NCBI RefSeq assembly: GCF_000150275.1
Contig: NW_002060944.1
Coordinates: forward strand, 9,014,159-9,078,158
Source: Trichoplax adhaerens
Lineage: Eukaryota > Placozoa > Uniplacotomia > Trichoplacea > Trichoplacidae
DNA length: 64,000 nucleotides
Direction: 5' to 3'
Below the pieces are notes generated by a model. That model saw nothing but the letters and a program-made list of their open reading frames with translations. It made no database searches and was not told the DNA's origin. Within the stretch, counting starts at the first letter, position 1. Every line of letters starts with the position of its first letter. A program made the translations under genes and the position numbers. Shown piece after piece: positions 50,701 through 62,974 of this stretch.

Positions 50701-53700
50701 ATTTATATCTTAATAGTTTGTCTGACACTTTGATAAATTTTTATAAAATCAATTGCTTAATTTTAAAACTAATTCCAAATTTTTCAATAGCAAATAAGCG
50801 AGGAAAATCATCACTAATTAACTGCCAGGATAAAGATGGTAAAACAATATTGCAAATTGCAGTAGAAATGAACAACTATGAGGTATTTTTAATGCAAATG
50901 TGACTGTTGTTCTTTACTATCACAGCTAAATATAAGTGCTTTACTTAGTTTATAAAATATTGATCCAACTAAAGACCTAAAAATATTTATAAATTAGTAT
51001 ATGAAATCATTCTACAAAATTATAGATTGCTAAATTGTGCCTGAGCTATAACGCCGATCCAAACTTTCGCAATAGTGATGATTTCCAAACTTCCGATTTG
51101 GTATTAAATCGTTCTGATTTCTAAGTTAATCAAGTCCCCTACTTTCATCAACAAGTGCATCCCTATCTAATCAATCTTTACAAATTCAATATCAATTGCA
51201 TAGAATACAGTAAGATCAGTCCTACATGTAGCCGCCATTAATGGGCAAATTGACTTGGTAGAACTACTTCTGCAGCATAAAATGCCCATAGACACCGTTG
51301 ATAGCACAGGAAGAACAGCAATGCATGGAGCTGTTATAGGCAAGAATGTCGAAATGATTGACTTTCTTCATGCAAAGGTATTTATAAGATAGTGTAAAAG
51401 AACTCTATTGATGCCATTATTCAGCAACCATCTTTTGCAATCTCTCAATAATTAGTGTAATTTACCAATAAATTGTATTGCTTCAGATGAGTTTATAGTG
51501 TTGAGGGAATTCATTAATTTTACAGGACAATAAGTATGGTTTAATAGTGTCATCGAAGTGCATTGAATTAGAATTTATTTTAACTTTAACGTAGATACGA
51601 GTTGTTCTCCATAGCACATTAAAAGGTATGACATTATTGATTTAGTAGAGCGCCTACTGAGGCCACTGAAAGCAATATATACAAGCGAATGCTAGTACAT
51701 ATTACAAATAATTAATTAAACAATCTTTGCTAATCTGTTTAGTTACTCTATTCATTAAAGAGCTTATTTTTACTTAACTGATTTATCTTATTTGTTCTTA
51801 AAAAATCAATCGTCATTATTAGGGTCTTTACCTAGATTCGATATGCCAGCATGGTCTTACTCCATTGCTAACTGCAGTTAAGAAAGGATTCGCTGACATA
51901 ACTAATAAACTATTAGAGCTTGGAGCAAATATTAAAGTTCTAGATAAGAATCAACAAACTTGTCTACACTATGCTATTCAGCATGAGGATTCTTCTATAT
52001 TACAACTCTTACTAAAGGTGGGTAATTCTTCGCTCCATTAAAATGGATAATCCTGCATAAATAGGCAGCACTAGATTCTAACCACCCTTCAACATCTACA
52101 TACTACGTACTCGTATATTTCATTTTAGAATGGTGCTAAGCAATTAATCAATTGTCACGATGATGAAGGAAATACCCCATTATTGACATCTGTTCACAGC
52201 AAGAATAGCAGGGTAGGCAAATTACCTTCTTTTACGATAGAATTCCAGCAGTATCAGCTATTACTATTCAGAATTTTCATTCGGAATAGCAATCTTAGAG
52301 CGATATAGCTTACTTGCAGTACAACAGTTCTTGATCAACGTCTTACCTTCTTGAAAATAGGCAATTGAAATCCTATTAAATAATGGGGCTAATTTAGCGA
52401 TTGTTAACAATAATGGCGATGGATATCTGCACATCGCTGCTGCTAGAAATTTCCATAATCTCATCAAAACCTACTGTAATATTGGTAGCATTAACGTTAA
52501 CGTTAAAAACAAAATTGCCAAAACGCCGCTCCATATTACTGCTGGTCTTGGCCATTTGAAAACCCTGCAGACTTTGCTTGATCTTGGAGCAGATGTTAAT
52601 AACTGGTTAGTCTTCTTCTATCTAAATTAATTAATGAGAATAGTATTAGATGTCCATCAGAATCGGTAGCACATATTTAAAATCGTCTTCTTTCCGATAT
52701 ATCCAAATGCAGAAATTGAATAAAAATGATATAAAGCAGCTAATTTTGAACAACTATTATTTTAGTGATATTTTAGGAAATACCCCTCTGCATGAAGCCG
52801 CCAAAGCTAACCAAACCGAAATCGTTAAAATTTTGCTAAAGCAAGGCAGCTATGTCAATACAACCAATAGAAAAAGGGTATGTTAACTGCAATAGACTTT
52901 CCATTAGCTTTACTTAGGTAATCACTTTCTTATTCAATTCAATCTTATTGAACAGGAAACGCCTATTCATTTAGCTTGTGCTGAAAATGCAATCCAAGTA
53001 GTCCAGATTTTATTAGCAGCAAATGCTGATATATCTATCAAAAATTTAAGAAGCCAAACTTGCTTTAATACAGCAGTGGAAAATAATTGCAAAGAAGTAG
53101 CATTCCTATTGATCGAAGACAAGAGGTAAAAATTTTTTTAAAGTTACTGCTAATAGGCTCCACTGTAATAAATCGAAAACTATACCCTAATAAAATATAC
53201 TAGCAAAACCCATGGAAATCTCACAGATTATATTATAATTTTAAGTTAATAGAATAATCTCATTATTATGATTTGATAATTGAGTTGATTCTAATGACAG
53301 TGGACAGTTCCAATTTTTAACGATTTACGCATCGATTCGCGTATATCTAGAATTATTTCCACCACACTCGATTTTACTAGGGTAGCTTCAATTTCGATTT
53401 TCGCTATGCTTGATATAAGAAACACTATAAAAATGATATTTTTCTTAACTAACCTCAAACTCTTCAATGCATTGAACAAATATTCATTCAAAGTGAACCC
53501 ATAACTAAACGTAATATTTCAGATGGCAAACAGTGATGGATTGCCGCGGTGAAGATGGATATACACCCATGAAACAGCTAATAGAAAAGATGCCCGTAGT
53601 TGCTGAGGTAATGGAAGCAGGATAAATCTAAACACAGCAATTACAATTACTCGAATTCAGATATAGTTATGGTATATCGGTGGTCTAGGATAGCCAATAG

Positions 53701-56700
53701 AAATCGAATTCAACCTCTCTTTTCAAGTATAATTTCTAAGGATGCAAACAGTTTCACTAAAATATAGTCATAATTGGTCTTAAATGTTAGCATTTGGACT
53801 ATTAAGTAATGCATGGATCTAATATATACTCTATAATTCTCCCAGTTTGCACGTTCAACCTACTTGACATAAATTCTATTTTTACATCCTTTCCGTCTAG
53901 TACAACAGTTTCGTTCTACTATTAAAAATTAATCTATCTTGAATGTTAATATTTTACTTTTAGTTTACGTCAAGATAAAATTTATTTTTATAATTTTTAT
54001 ATAGCACAACAGTCTCCTTCTACTATTAAAGATCAATCGGTCCTGAATATTAACATTTAGACTAATAAATAATGCACACATGCATTATATAGTCTACAAT
54101 TTTTCAAGTTACCTCTAATTTACTTGACACCAAATCTATTTTACAATCTGTGGCCTAGTACAACAGCTTCATCCTGCTATTGCACTAACTCTTAATCGAA
54201 GCGGTAACAATATTTGGAATCTACTTATACGTATCATTTTTTAACTAGGCTGTTCTGGATCGATGTGTAATTTTATCAAATCATCCAAGAAATCATCCAG
54301 ATTCCTTTGTAAGCTAACCTACCTACTGTAAATAGGTTTATACTAATATCTAATAATTTTCTTTTAGCCATTGAGATAACTGTTATGATACGAGGCTCCA
54401 ATTATTATGCATCTTGATTAAAGCAAAAAATAAAATTGGCATGGAAATTGATATGTTGTATTATTTTTTAATCTACTCCAGGTTACTTTTAATTATAAAT
54501 ACATTGAATCGCCACCCCAAGAGACACAATTGCGAGAAGTTAAAGATTGCTACTTGTCCATTTCGGTAGGTTAATATAACCTATTCGTCAAATTTAATTT
54601 AGTATTCAAGAGATCGGCCACAGCATCACCTAATTTTAATTGATTATTGGATCAATAAATAAATGATGTCCAGCCTTAAATGATATTTTGACTAAGCAAA
54701 CAACAAAATATCACTGTAAAGTTTAAGCCAATAGAGTAATGCTAATTGCATCCATTTTTTATACTCTTTAGAGTATGGTTGAATATAATCGTGAAAAATT
54801 ATTTACTCATCCCTTAATCATGGCTTATCAGCGACATAAATGGTTCGTTACAATTAAACTGCATTTTAAATTACTGACACTATCCAGCAGACTATATAAT
54901 ATACCTAATCATCATATATAGCCATCGCTAGTTTACTTGAATAGTTTTATTTCCTCTAATGGTCAAGATACCGTAGCTACTTTATTAAATCTATGCCTAT
55001 TCAGCAAATAATCTACCATTTATCTATAGTCTATTTCCCAGTATTGATTCAGGCAGAAATACTAAAATCATCTTGCTATTCTTAATCAAAGGAACAGCGG
55101 GCTAGGATTACGATTTTATATGGAATTAGTTAGCTACTTTATCATCGTTTCATTGTTTTCTATCGTTATGGGACTTGATCTAATCTGCAATACAAATAAT
55201 AACGCAACTTATGTCAATAATTCATACTTGGTAAGAAATTAGAGAGAATAGTAATTATATTACCGAGTATTATATAACTTATATAGAGATAATGTCAAAA
55301 CTATCTAGAGACAATATTCTCGTGACCAACCATTGCATTTGTGCTATTTAATTTAATCGCATCAGAGTTTCCAAATTAAAATGTTCAAAATTTTAAAATA
55401 CTTCATCTTTTTGTTGATAGGATTGCAGAACTGTCCCGCAATCTGTAATCAGCAGCTCACCAGTGGTTATTGTAGTTCTTGGTTCCTTAGTTTTCATTGG
55501 TCATTTAATTGCTTTTTTGGCTCGTGTAAGCTATAAAATTCATCCTGATTTATATCTGCGAAAAGAATAGTATCTCTACTAAAGATTAATTTTTCAGCCG
55601 TTTCACTGTAGCTGTACTTCTATCTTCAATGAACATTTTTTTATCAAATTAAGTTTCTCCGTTACTACTTTAAAATTGTTATAGCCATACGAACGTATTA
55701 AAAATTTCTCCATCAACTTTATGGAAATGTTCATTGGGCTATTCTCCGTTGTTTTTGGCATACTAGCTATGGTTTACGGAAGCAATGTCATTAATTCGCA
55801 GCTAGGCGCTGTGCTAGTTTTTTTGGCATTAATGGTTATTGTCGTTAGTTTGCAGAGGTAGACAGTCCTATGAGTTGTAAATGCTAAAATTAAATATGTA
55901 TAGCACTTGTAACATGTATTTGAAGACTAAAGTGAAATATATGTTGATATTACCTATTGACGATTACATTCTGCGTTCTAGAGCCGATTTTTTAGGTCAA
56001 TATATTGTCATGTTCATAGCGGTGCTGAAAACTGTGCTCAAGGTCATGATTTTGGTCATGATTATTTTAATAATATTCGGTATTTCCTTCCAACTTGCCT
56101 TCAACGCAACAAATGTTAGTCATATCCATAACTTCTAAGCAAATTTCTGTATTATTTATAATTTACATGATTGCAATACAACATAAATTAAGTCGATAAA
56201 CGTAGACAGATATTGAGTTTAATTCCGGTATGCGAGCTATCTCTAGGATAGTATTTGATACTGATCATATGGATAGCATAAGTTAAACCTAGGTAATTCT
56301 ATATGCTTTTGGGAACCTTTTCAAATGTGATCTTAATATAAGTTTTACTAGTTTCTAGCCAAATTTATAAACTTTATCCGTTGTCATTACTCTAGCTAGT
56401 ATTGCTCTAATAATTAATGTCGTGATCGCCTCATATCAGGCAATCCTATCTATACCGTAGTCTGTTTTTGTTATAATAAGCAACGTGAATGCAATCCACG
56501 TGCTTTAAAAATTTTCCTTATCAAGAGTTTACAATCAGAATGGGCTAAAGCATAAAATTTTACATAGCTATGGCCGTTTATTTAATATAGTGTGTAATTA
56601 CAGTATGTGTCTGCATTAACATCACGGTATACTATGTCATTGACATAATTGCAATTCCATTCATTCTTACTAATAACATAGCATAACCTAGATCTTTGAA

Positions 56701-58075
56701 GTTTAAAACAATTTATATTATCAATCTACAAGATTGCTCCATTTAATGAAATTGTCACGGATTTCCTTGGCCTATTTGTCATGTTTACTGGAGAAATTAG
56801 TTTTTACGAAATATTCGCTCCAAAACTGCGTGGTTTACCAGCTGCACACCTGTTAGCACTAAGCTTTCTCCTGATAGCTTTTGTAGTCCTTCTAAATGTC
56901 ACATTGGTAAATTTATTGGTTAGTAAAGTCCTGCTTGCAATATTGAATTGGCACGATTTATATCAGCATATGTAGCAACTTGCGAATCGATTTATAATCT
57001 AAACTTTGCAAGACTAATTTCAGTAACACGTTAAGTACTGCCAGTAAAAAATCAATAATCTTAGAGTGCACCTATTATCCATTAAATTATATAGCCTTTA
57101 TCAAATTTGCTATCTATATGTCTATAAATAAGCAAGAAGCTTCTGCAAATGTTACTAATGCTAGCATTTAATACAAATCAGCGTGCTATTCCGTCTAATA
57201 ACGTTAAAATTCTACTTGTAAAAATTTTACTATACTAAAATATATCCGTTGTCTATTAATTGCATAGCCTTTATTCGAATTTACCATTCTCACCACTATG
57301 ACTTAAGCAAAAAGCTTCTTTGAATGTTACTGATAGTAGCTTTGTAACTTAAATTAGCATGCTATTACATGCTTTGCTATGCAGGATTTATTGATAACCG
57401 ATGACTAAAATATAATTTCGCTTCTTTCACCCTATAGATTGGCTTAGCTGTCGGTGATATTCACGAACTACAAATGCGAGCTAATTGCTCCCGCATCATT
57501 AATCAACTTGTCATGATTTATGAAAAGAATAATGATGAGATCGATTATTTCAGAAAATCTCTCTACAAACCGATGTCAGTTTATCAAGTTCGTGGGCCAA
57601 AAGGAAAGTTACGAAATGTGGGTTATTCTAATATGCATCAAATACTTCAAATTATCATGCAAATTCTATTTTAATCTAGCTGACAAGGTCTTACACTATT
57701 TTTTATATAGTTTATTTGGAGAAACATATCAGGCAGAGCGTTGATTATAAAGCGCGTATTTGATCGAATTAAAGAAAAAGAAAGTAGCAAAGAAATGTCC
57801 TATGACTGCTCAGGAGATCATGACTATGACATGCATGACGCCTATTATGAGTAAGTTGTAGCATATCTACAAGCTAAAGCTAATTATAACAAATTTTAAC
57901 TATACAAGAATTCATTCCAAATTAAACAGAAATTACATATTATTCACGTATGGACTTATTTTCATCAAATTTTAATTATTATTCTTACCTTAGACACAAG
58001 CAATTAAAGGAATCGATTACTGAATTAAAAAAGATGGTGCAATCCATTGCTGCTAAAGTTAATGCCGAAAATTAA
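47702..58075 (+). CDS. TRPA: TRPA1-like ankyrin-repeat cation channel, tandem copy 3 (25 exons, 1142 aa)
   Basis: Exons: 47702-47950, 49688-49868, 50003-50181, 50372-50497, 50589-50697, 50791-50882, 51026-51100, 51204-51377, 51823-52017, 52129-52212, 52361-52605, 52766-52877, 52956-53125, 53523-53607, 54249-54308, 54482-54565, 54772-54842, 55092-55230, 55421-55525, 55685-55857, 55982-56114, 56733-56918, 57438-57617, 57711-57850, 57994-58075. Open throughout, ends TAA. It has the same 25-exon plan and phases as copies 1 and 2, but the sequence is more diverged. The N-terminus has a lysine-rich patch (KKQKKKSKEEK, about residues 19-29) absent from the others. Ankyrin repeats are followed by SMVEYNR, six membrane segments, pore MFTGEISF (Gly967, Glu968), LAVGDI and a coiled coil. 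The tail before the coiled coil is acidic and tyrosine-rich (DHDYDMHDAYYE). The S1-S2 loop has NAT and NNS. The exon 23 donor is the less usual GTGGGT. Family call is firm; ligand or stimulus cannot be told. Confidence 0.93.
48490..49630. repeat. Tandem duplication in intron 1 of TRPA copy 3, split by a later LTR
   Basis: The unit starting AATTCGGTCCTGTGACATAA (48493) recurs as AATTCTGTCCGATAACATAA (49293), with further shared words (TAGCAGAAT, TTTAGTCATT, GGAGTAGAATAGGA against GGAGTAGGATAGGA). The 800-bp offset falls to about 354 bp once the LTR and one target copy are discounted. Confidence 0.8.
48800..49240 (-). mobile_element. Solo LTR, family 2, in intron 1 of TRPA copy 3 (441 bp)
   Basis: Read on the minus strand it starts TGTCACGGTACGAACTACCG and ends GCTGGTTTATGACA. 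Minus-strand TATATAAGCCCG is followed by AATAAAG, the expected promoter and polyadenylation order. Flanks are CTGTT (48795-48799) and CTCTT (49241-49245), one mismatch. The first 24 bases are themselves palindromic (CACGGTA, loop, TACCGTG). It lies antisense to the channel gene. Confidence 0.8.
53770..54245. repeat. Nested tandem duplications in intron 14 of TRPA copy 3 (offsets 258 and 104 bp)
   Basis: TAGTACAACAG-type words occur at 53898, 54002 and 54156. The 258-bp offset is backed by long ordered matches (ACTTGACA, ATTATATAGTCTACAAT against ATACTCTATAATT), and the 104-bp copy is an inner duplication. Confidence 0.75.
57061..57400. repeat. Tandem duplication in intron 22 of TRPA copy 3 (offset 173 bp)
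   Basis: ATAGCCTTTAT (57091 and 57264), AAGCTTCT, ATGTTACT and CATGCTATT or CGTGCTATT recur in order in two units. Confidence 0.75.
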
Positions 58076-59902
58076 AGAAAATACCTAGTACCTTATCTAA
58101 AGTTTTAAAATTTGTAAATACTCAAAGAAGCATTAAAAAATTTCCATATTTTTAACGATTACCAGGAATTAGCAAAAAAATGAAGTTGCAGTTATCTTTA
58201 GCACCGTGACAACATCATATTCGAAATAACTCTAAGCTAATGAAAGATACCGCCATATTGCGTATTATAATCTATATCTAAAAACTGGAATCAAAGCAGC
58301 TAGGGCAATAACGTGTTTGAATTATAAAATAAGCAAACACTGATGTTTGCTACTTTAGTAATTTAAGGTTATCAACTTTCACAGGCCTGTGAAATATTAT
58401 ATTCAATATTCTATATTACAAAGTTCCGGTTTAATATACAGTAAAAGGAATATTTTATTAATCATTGAGCAAAAGTTACGTATAAATTAATCAAAGATTT
58501 CAATCATAGCATCTACTTCTAGAATAGCTCTGAATATATATTCCAGTATAGAGAATGATACTACGCTACAAGCTCTACATATCTATCGAATAAAAATTTT
58601 AAACACGGCCACTAAAAAATAAATATTTTTGGGTGTTCAGATTTCCAAAATTAAATTATCCATGAATACTATACCTTCGATAGTTTATTTCCCACCTCTT
58701 GGCTATCACCTACTAATCTTTAATTACAATCCATAGAGACATCTACATATGATACGTTAGAATTTAGTCATTAATTGGTTATCATTTGATTTTTGCACCC
58801 ACTTAAAAACAATTTATTAAGGTAATATATATATATAGTAGATGATGCAAACAAAGTATGACCATGATTGCACTACATGCGTAGGGAGCCTTAACTAGAC
58901 TTTGATTTGATAGTTAGTAGTCTATATCAACATGTATACTTTGTTGGAAGAGGATACAATGAAGTAGTAGATTACTTGAGTACTTATTTAACACTAATTT
59001 GATTTACGGAGTCTTACATCAACGTATTTGTTATACTATAAATAAATTATTCGGCTGCATGGACTGTTTATTACGTTTTCTTTCCTTTCTATTACATATT
59101 TTTATATCTATAAGCCCGCTAGTAATAGTTTCGTATTCTCGTAGCGATCATTAAACTAAATGAGGTTTGCTTAAACCAATATTTAATCATTTTAAATGGT
59201 TATCCGAAAGTAAATATCTGTTTGGTGACAGGTTATAGGTGATACCAATCATTCAAAGTTCATCTAAATATACAGCTACGATGCCACTTTGAACCATTCA
59301 TAAATTATGGATTCTAGGCAAAGGTAAACGATATTTTCTCCTTACCCCATACAGTAGAGTGTACATTGGTAGGAAACAACGACTCGTGTTCATATTTATT
59401 TATACAACAATAATTCGAACTTTCTTACACACCTAAATGTATCTAAAGTAATAAAACAATAAGAAATTAATATTCAAGAATGATTGGTCTCAGATGAATT
59501 GTGGTCGGATGGGTGCTTGCAAAGAAAACTTTCATCTTAAAGTGTATTAAGATTGTAATTGCCTGTTGTTTATACTAGCAATCAGATAGACTGCTATGAT
59601 CTAGGTTATATTTATTGCTACAATCTTTATCTCTACATGTATTCTATCTCTAATAAATTAATTTAGTTGTAATAGTGACAGCGTTAATTATTTTATTTTA
59701 CTTTACGATAGCTAACACGCTGCTCTACTGGAACTTTTTAGCACTTATAGTCTATAATAAAGAATCTATTTTCTTACTCAATGCACTGGTGCAAATCTCT
59801 AAGTAGCTGCTCAATTTACTTCCGCTGAATCATCAAACCATCCATCATACATCCATCCAATGATATACTTATGTACATGTGTTGATCCTCTTACCTTAAT
59901 GA
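58076..59902. other. Gene-free stretch after the TRPA cluster
   Basis: No fourth channel copy, LTR or other exon was recognised. It should contain the 3' untranslated end of TRPA copy 3. If the open frame at 59903 is a real last exon, its earlier exons should be here, but none could be found. Confidence 0.4.
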
Positions 59903-60196
59903 GTGCACGGGTTTACTTATCGTAAGCTGTTCCAACATTATTTGCCGGCCATTTTACCATCCAATATGATTCGATATCCCTCACTAAATCACCAAGATTC
60001 TCAAAAATTATACGCTATCAGACGAGATAGAAATAAAGTTTTGATAATCCAACCCAATCAACAACCGGACAAAATGATAGATGATAGCCAAGATGATGAT
60101 GAGAATGATGAATTTACCGTTCAATATTCAATGCAGCCACAGTTGAATAAACCAAAAAAGTCAAACGTAATAAGTGCTTCGATTAAAACAGCATAG
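59903..60196 (+). CDS. Possible terminal coding exon, unknown acidic hydrophilic protein
   Basis: An open frame of up to 97 codons begins after a stop and an AG that could be a splice acceptor (59902-59903); the first ATG inside is at 59962. The product would be hydrophilic, with an acidic run (DDSQDDDENDE) followed by a Lys-rich patch (KPKKS). No domain is recognised, there is no membrane segment, and no upstream exons were found. It stands out from the other short frames of this region by its even codon use and low-complexity acidic stretch. It could be the last exon of an unseen gene or chance. Confidence 0.28.
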   Translation: MHGFTYRKLFQHYLPAILPSNMIRYPSLNHQDSQKLYAIRRDRNKVLIIQPNQQPDKMIDDSQDDDENDEFTVQYSMQPQLNKPKKSNVISASIKTA

Positions 60197-61049
60197 ATTC
60201 AACAGTCCTACTAATCTATCAGGTAAGATAGGGAGTTTCCATTGATTAGTATATCCGGGCCTTAGTCTGTACAGCATCAAATTATAATTGATCCTATGCA
60301 TATATATAATAAGTAAAATAAACTAGATAGTTTAGGTTGGGCTGACTGTATTCCTTTCTGTAATTATTGAAGTAAATTTATCTTTTCTTCTATAAGAGTC
60401 AGTAATTCAAAGGCAAACCTTCACATTTTCTCGCAGTACTTATTTCTAAACATCAAAATGTTGTGTAGTTTATTGACTTGCTTCCAACTCATACGCTTAA
60501 GGTGCTTTTAGTCAATAAAGTTTCTAATAATTTCCCATCCAATGCCTTCATGATTATAATCTATCCTAATTCGAGGGGAAAAACTCATTATTACAAACAA
60601 ACTGATGACATACTAGTTTATCTCCTTACAATTCATTCTCGACTCCTAATAATTTAATAGTAAAGTATGATCATAAAAACTTTTAAACTGATTTATTCTC
60701 AAATCTAATGTTGATAGCCCAATACTATTAAATGAACCTCAATATGAAACTGCTCTATTTTTTCAAAATAAGTTGGAATTACTTCAATTTATTAATTTGT
60801 AAACCAGTACTTATGACTTAAAGTAAACCATAATCATGATCATAATGGATTTCATGCAGCTATAGACTTCTCAAGTATATAAGGCTAGCTTGTAATTTTA
60901 TATACTAAAGTAGAATACATTCTGGTGAAAACTAATTTGATTTCCATCACATATCATGCTCATGATATTTTGTCTACTAAATCATTTATCTTTGTACACT
61001 ATATAAAAAGCACAGTTACTTGTTGGAGAAGTACAATTAACACTTTATA

Positions 61050-61450
61050 AGCTTGTGTTATTAATAGCTTGAAGCACACTGGATTTAATTATTAATCCGC
61101 CCTATAAAAGTGAAAATTTTACTCATATATAATACCTAAAAGACAGGCTTTAACAATTTCTATTTTTAATTTATAAATATTGACTTGAGTTGCAAATTCT
61201 TTGATCACAGATAGGATACAAAGCCATGAAAATTATTTATCTGTATAACAACATCTAGATGATGCTTGAGAAAGTATAGTGAATTTTTGCACTTTGACTT
61301 ATTTGATAACTTGAGCTGCCTCCTTTTAATAATAAATTACCTCTACAGAAGTGAAATTAGCTCATGTCGTCCAGGTCAAAATAACAGTTATTAAGAAAAC
61401 GTAAACATACTAGTTTTTCAAGCTGTGTACCAAGAGCTTGAATTATATTT
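61050..61450. repeat. Diverged tandem duplication (offset about 241 bp)
   Basis: AAGTGAAA words at 61108 and 61349 lie in matching settings (TAATTATTAATCC-CCT against TAATAATAAATTACCTCT, and CTCATATA against CTCATGTC). Confidence 0.5.
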
Positions 61451-61664
61451 TATATTTGTAAATGAAGACAACATGCATGAAAATGATTGATTTATTCTTT
61501 TTAAACTATGTTATGAGCAAACAGGGATAATCCGACGTTTAATTTGATCAAACAAAAATCGAGAACTATTGCACCCCTCCTTACTACACTAAGATAGCAT
61601 TTTATTTGAAACCTAAGCCTAAAAGGATAAAATTGTGAAAGGCAACCCATAAAATTAGACGTAC

Positions 61665-62050
61665 TATATGGTTCTAATAACAGGTAGAAACTCTCTTACT
61701 TTAAGCCAGATTGACAAGTTCTCAATCATAATGGTAGGCTATTACAAAATAACAATTTTATTTCAGTAATTATATTAGATAATGACTTCATCGATGTCTA
61801 CCTTATTTGATTATGAAATAAATCCGTATTGATCTAAAGTGGATGATAGTGCTATACTATGCGATTCTAATACCTAGTAGAAACTCTCTTAGTTTAATAT
61901 AGATTAACAAGTTCTTAATCATAATTTTCGTAAACTAAGAAATAGCAAGCTCTATATTAGAAGATACGTACACATTTATCGTTGTCTAGCTTAGTTGAGG
62001 ATAAAACTTCATATTTATCTAAAGGTGTATTTATAATAAATTAATTTTAT
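61665..62050. repeat. Tandem duplication (offset 193 bp)
   Basis: TTCTAATA (61672 and 61865), GTAGAAACTCTCTTA (61685 and 61878) and ACAAGTTCT-AATCATAAT recur in order, with about 80% identity by eye over the best 60 bases. Confidence 0.8.
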
Positions 62051-62974
62051 ACGAAAGCGATACTTGCTACATAATTTAAATTTAAATCTCAAATCCTATA
62101 ATGTACTCAAGCTGTTTAGCTTACTGATATTATATTATAACTGGAAACTACAAGTAAGACTTAGCAAAGGAGAGCAGTGGCAACAAATGTTATCAAGAAG
62201 TGAATGAGTCATCAATTTACTATATAATCTAATAAAGTTTATAACGAATTCTTTAGGAAAATTTCAATGTGAAATATGAAAGTTAAATAACCATATGGCT
62301 ACTGCTGATAAAAACATATGAATATGATAGATTCGATTCCTACATGATTTTTTATACTGATAATGACTCAAGTTGAAAACGCGGGTAGCATGCAATGTAT
62401 CAAATATTTAAACTCGATTTTCATGTCATCTCAAACAGGTTTCAATGCAAGGTTAACTGTCAATCCTATTATGTACTGTGAATGGTCATATAATTTCATT
62501 AAGGATTTTTGGCGATCCAGTATAGAAGTGCAAATCTTTTATAATGCAAAAGAATTTCAATAGATTGTTCATTCAGATATTATGCATATCAGTAATTTCG
62601 TAATACAAAGTATACAATCCATTTGAAATTTCAAGATTCATTCTAACAGAATGGAGCTCTATATAGGTTAACCTAACCAATAATCATCTATATATTTCGT
62701 GTATGAGCTAAGAAATTTTTAGTTAGATCAAGAGAAAAGGAAGAACGTTAACGTAATATGAAAAATTAATATGATGTTTAGCGTATTAAATACACAAACG
62801 CTAGCATTTCATAGAAGTTAATATTTTAGCTATGAAATATTGTAGATAAGATTAGGAATTACCGTTTGGGAGCTACTCAATTATTTTTATGTATCAAAAC
62901 GACCAATCAAGCATCTTATAGATATAAACAATCTGTTTGCTAATATATGTTCACCTAATAAGATATAGCATATC

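Noticed and set aside
21860-58075. The TRPA copies as processed pseudogenes or a broken array
   Set aside because: All three keep introns, splice consensus and complete frames over 25 exons, the opposite of retrocopies or decayed copies.
62363-62563. 66-codon frame at the right end
   Set aside because: Starts with ATG but has no recognised motif, splice context or conservation evidence; frames of this length are expected by chance in 64 kb.
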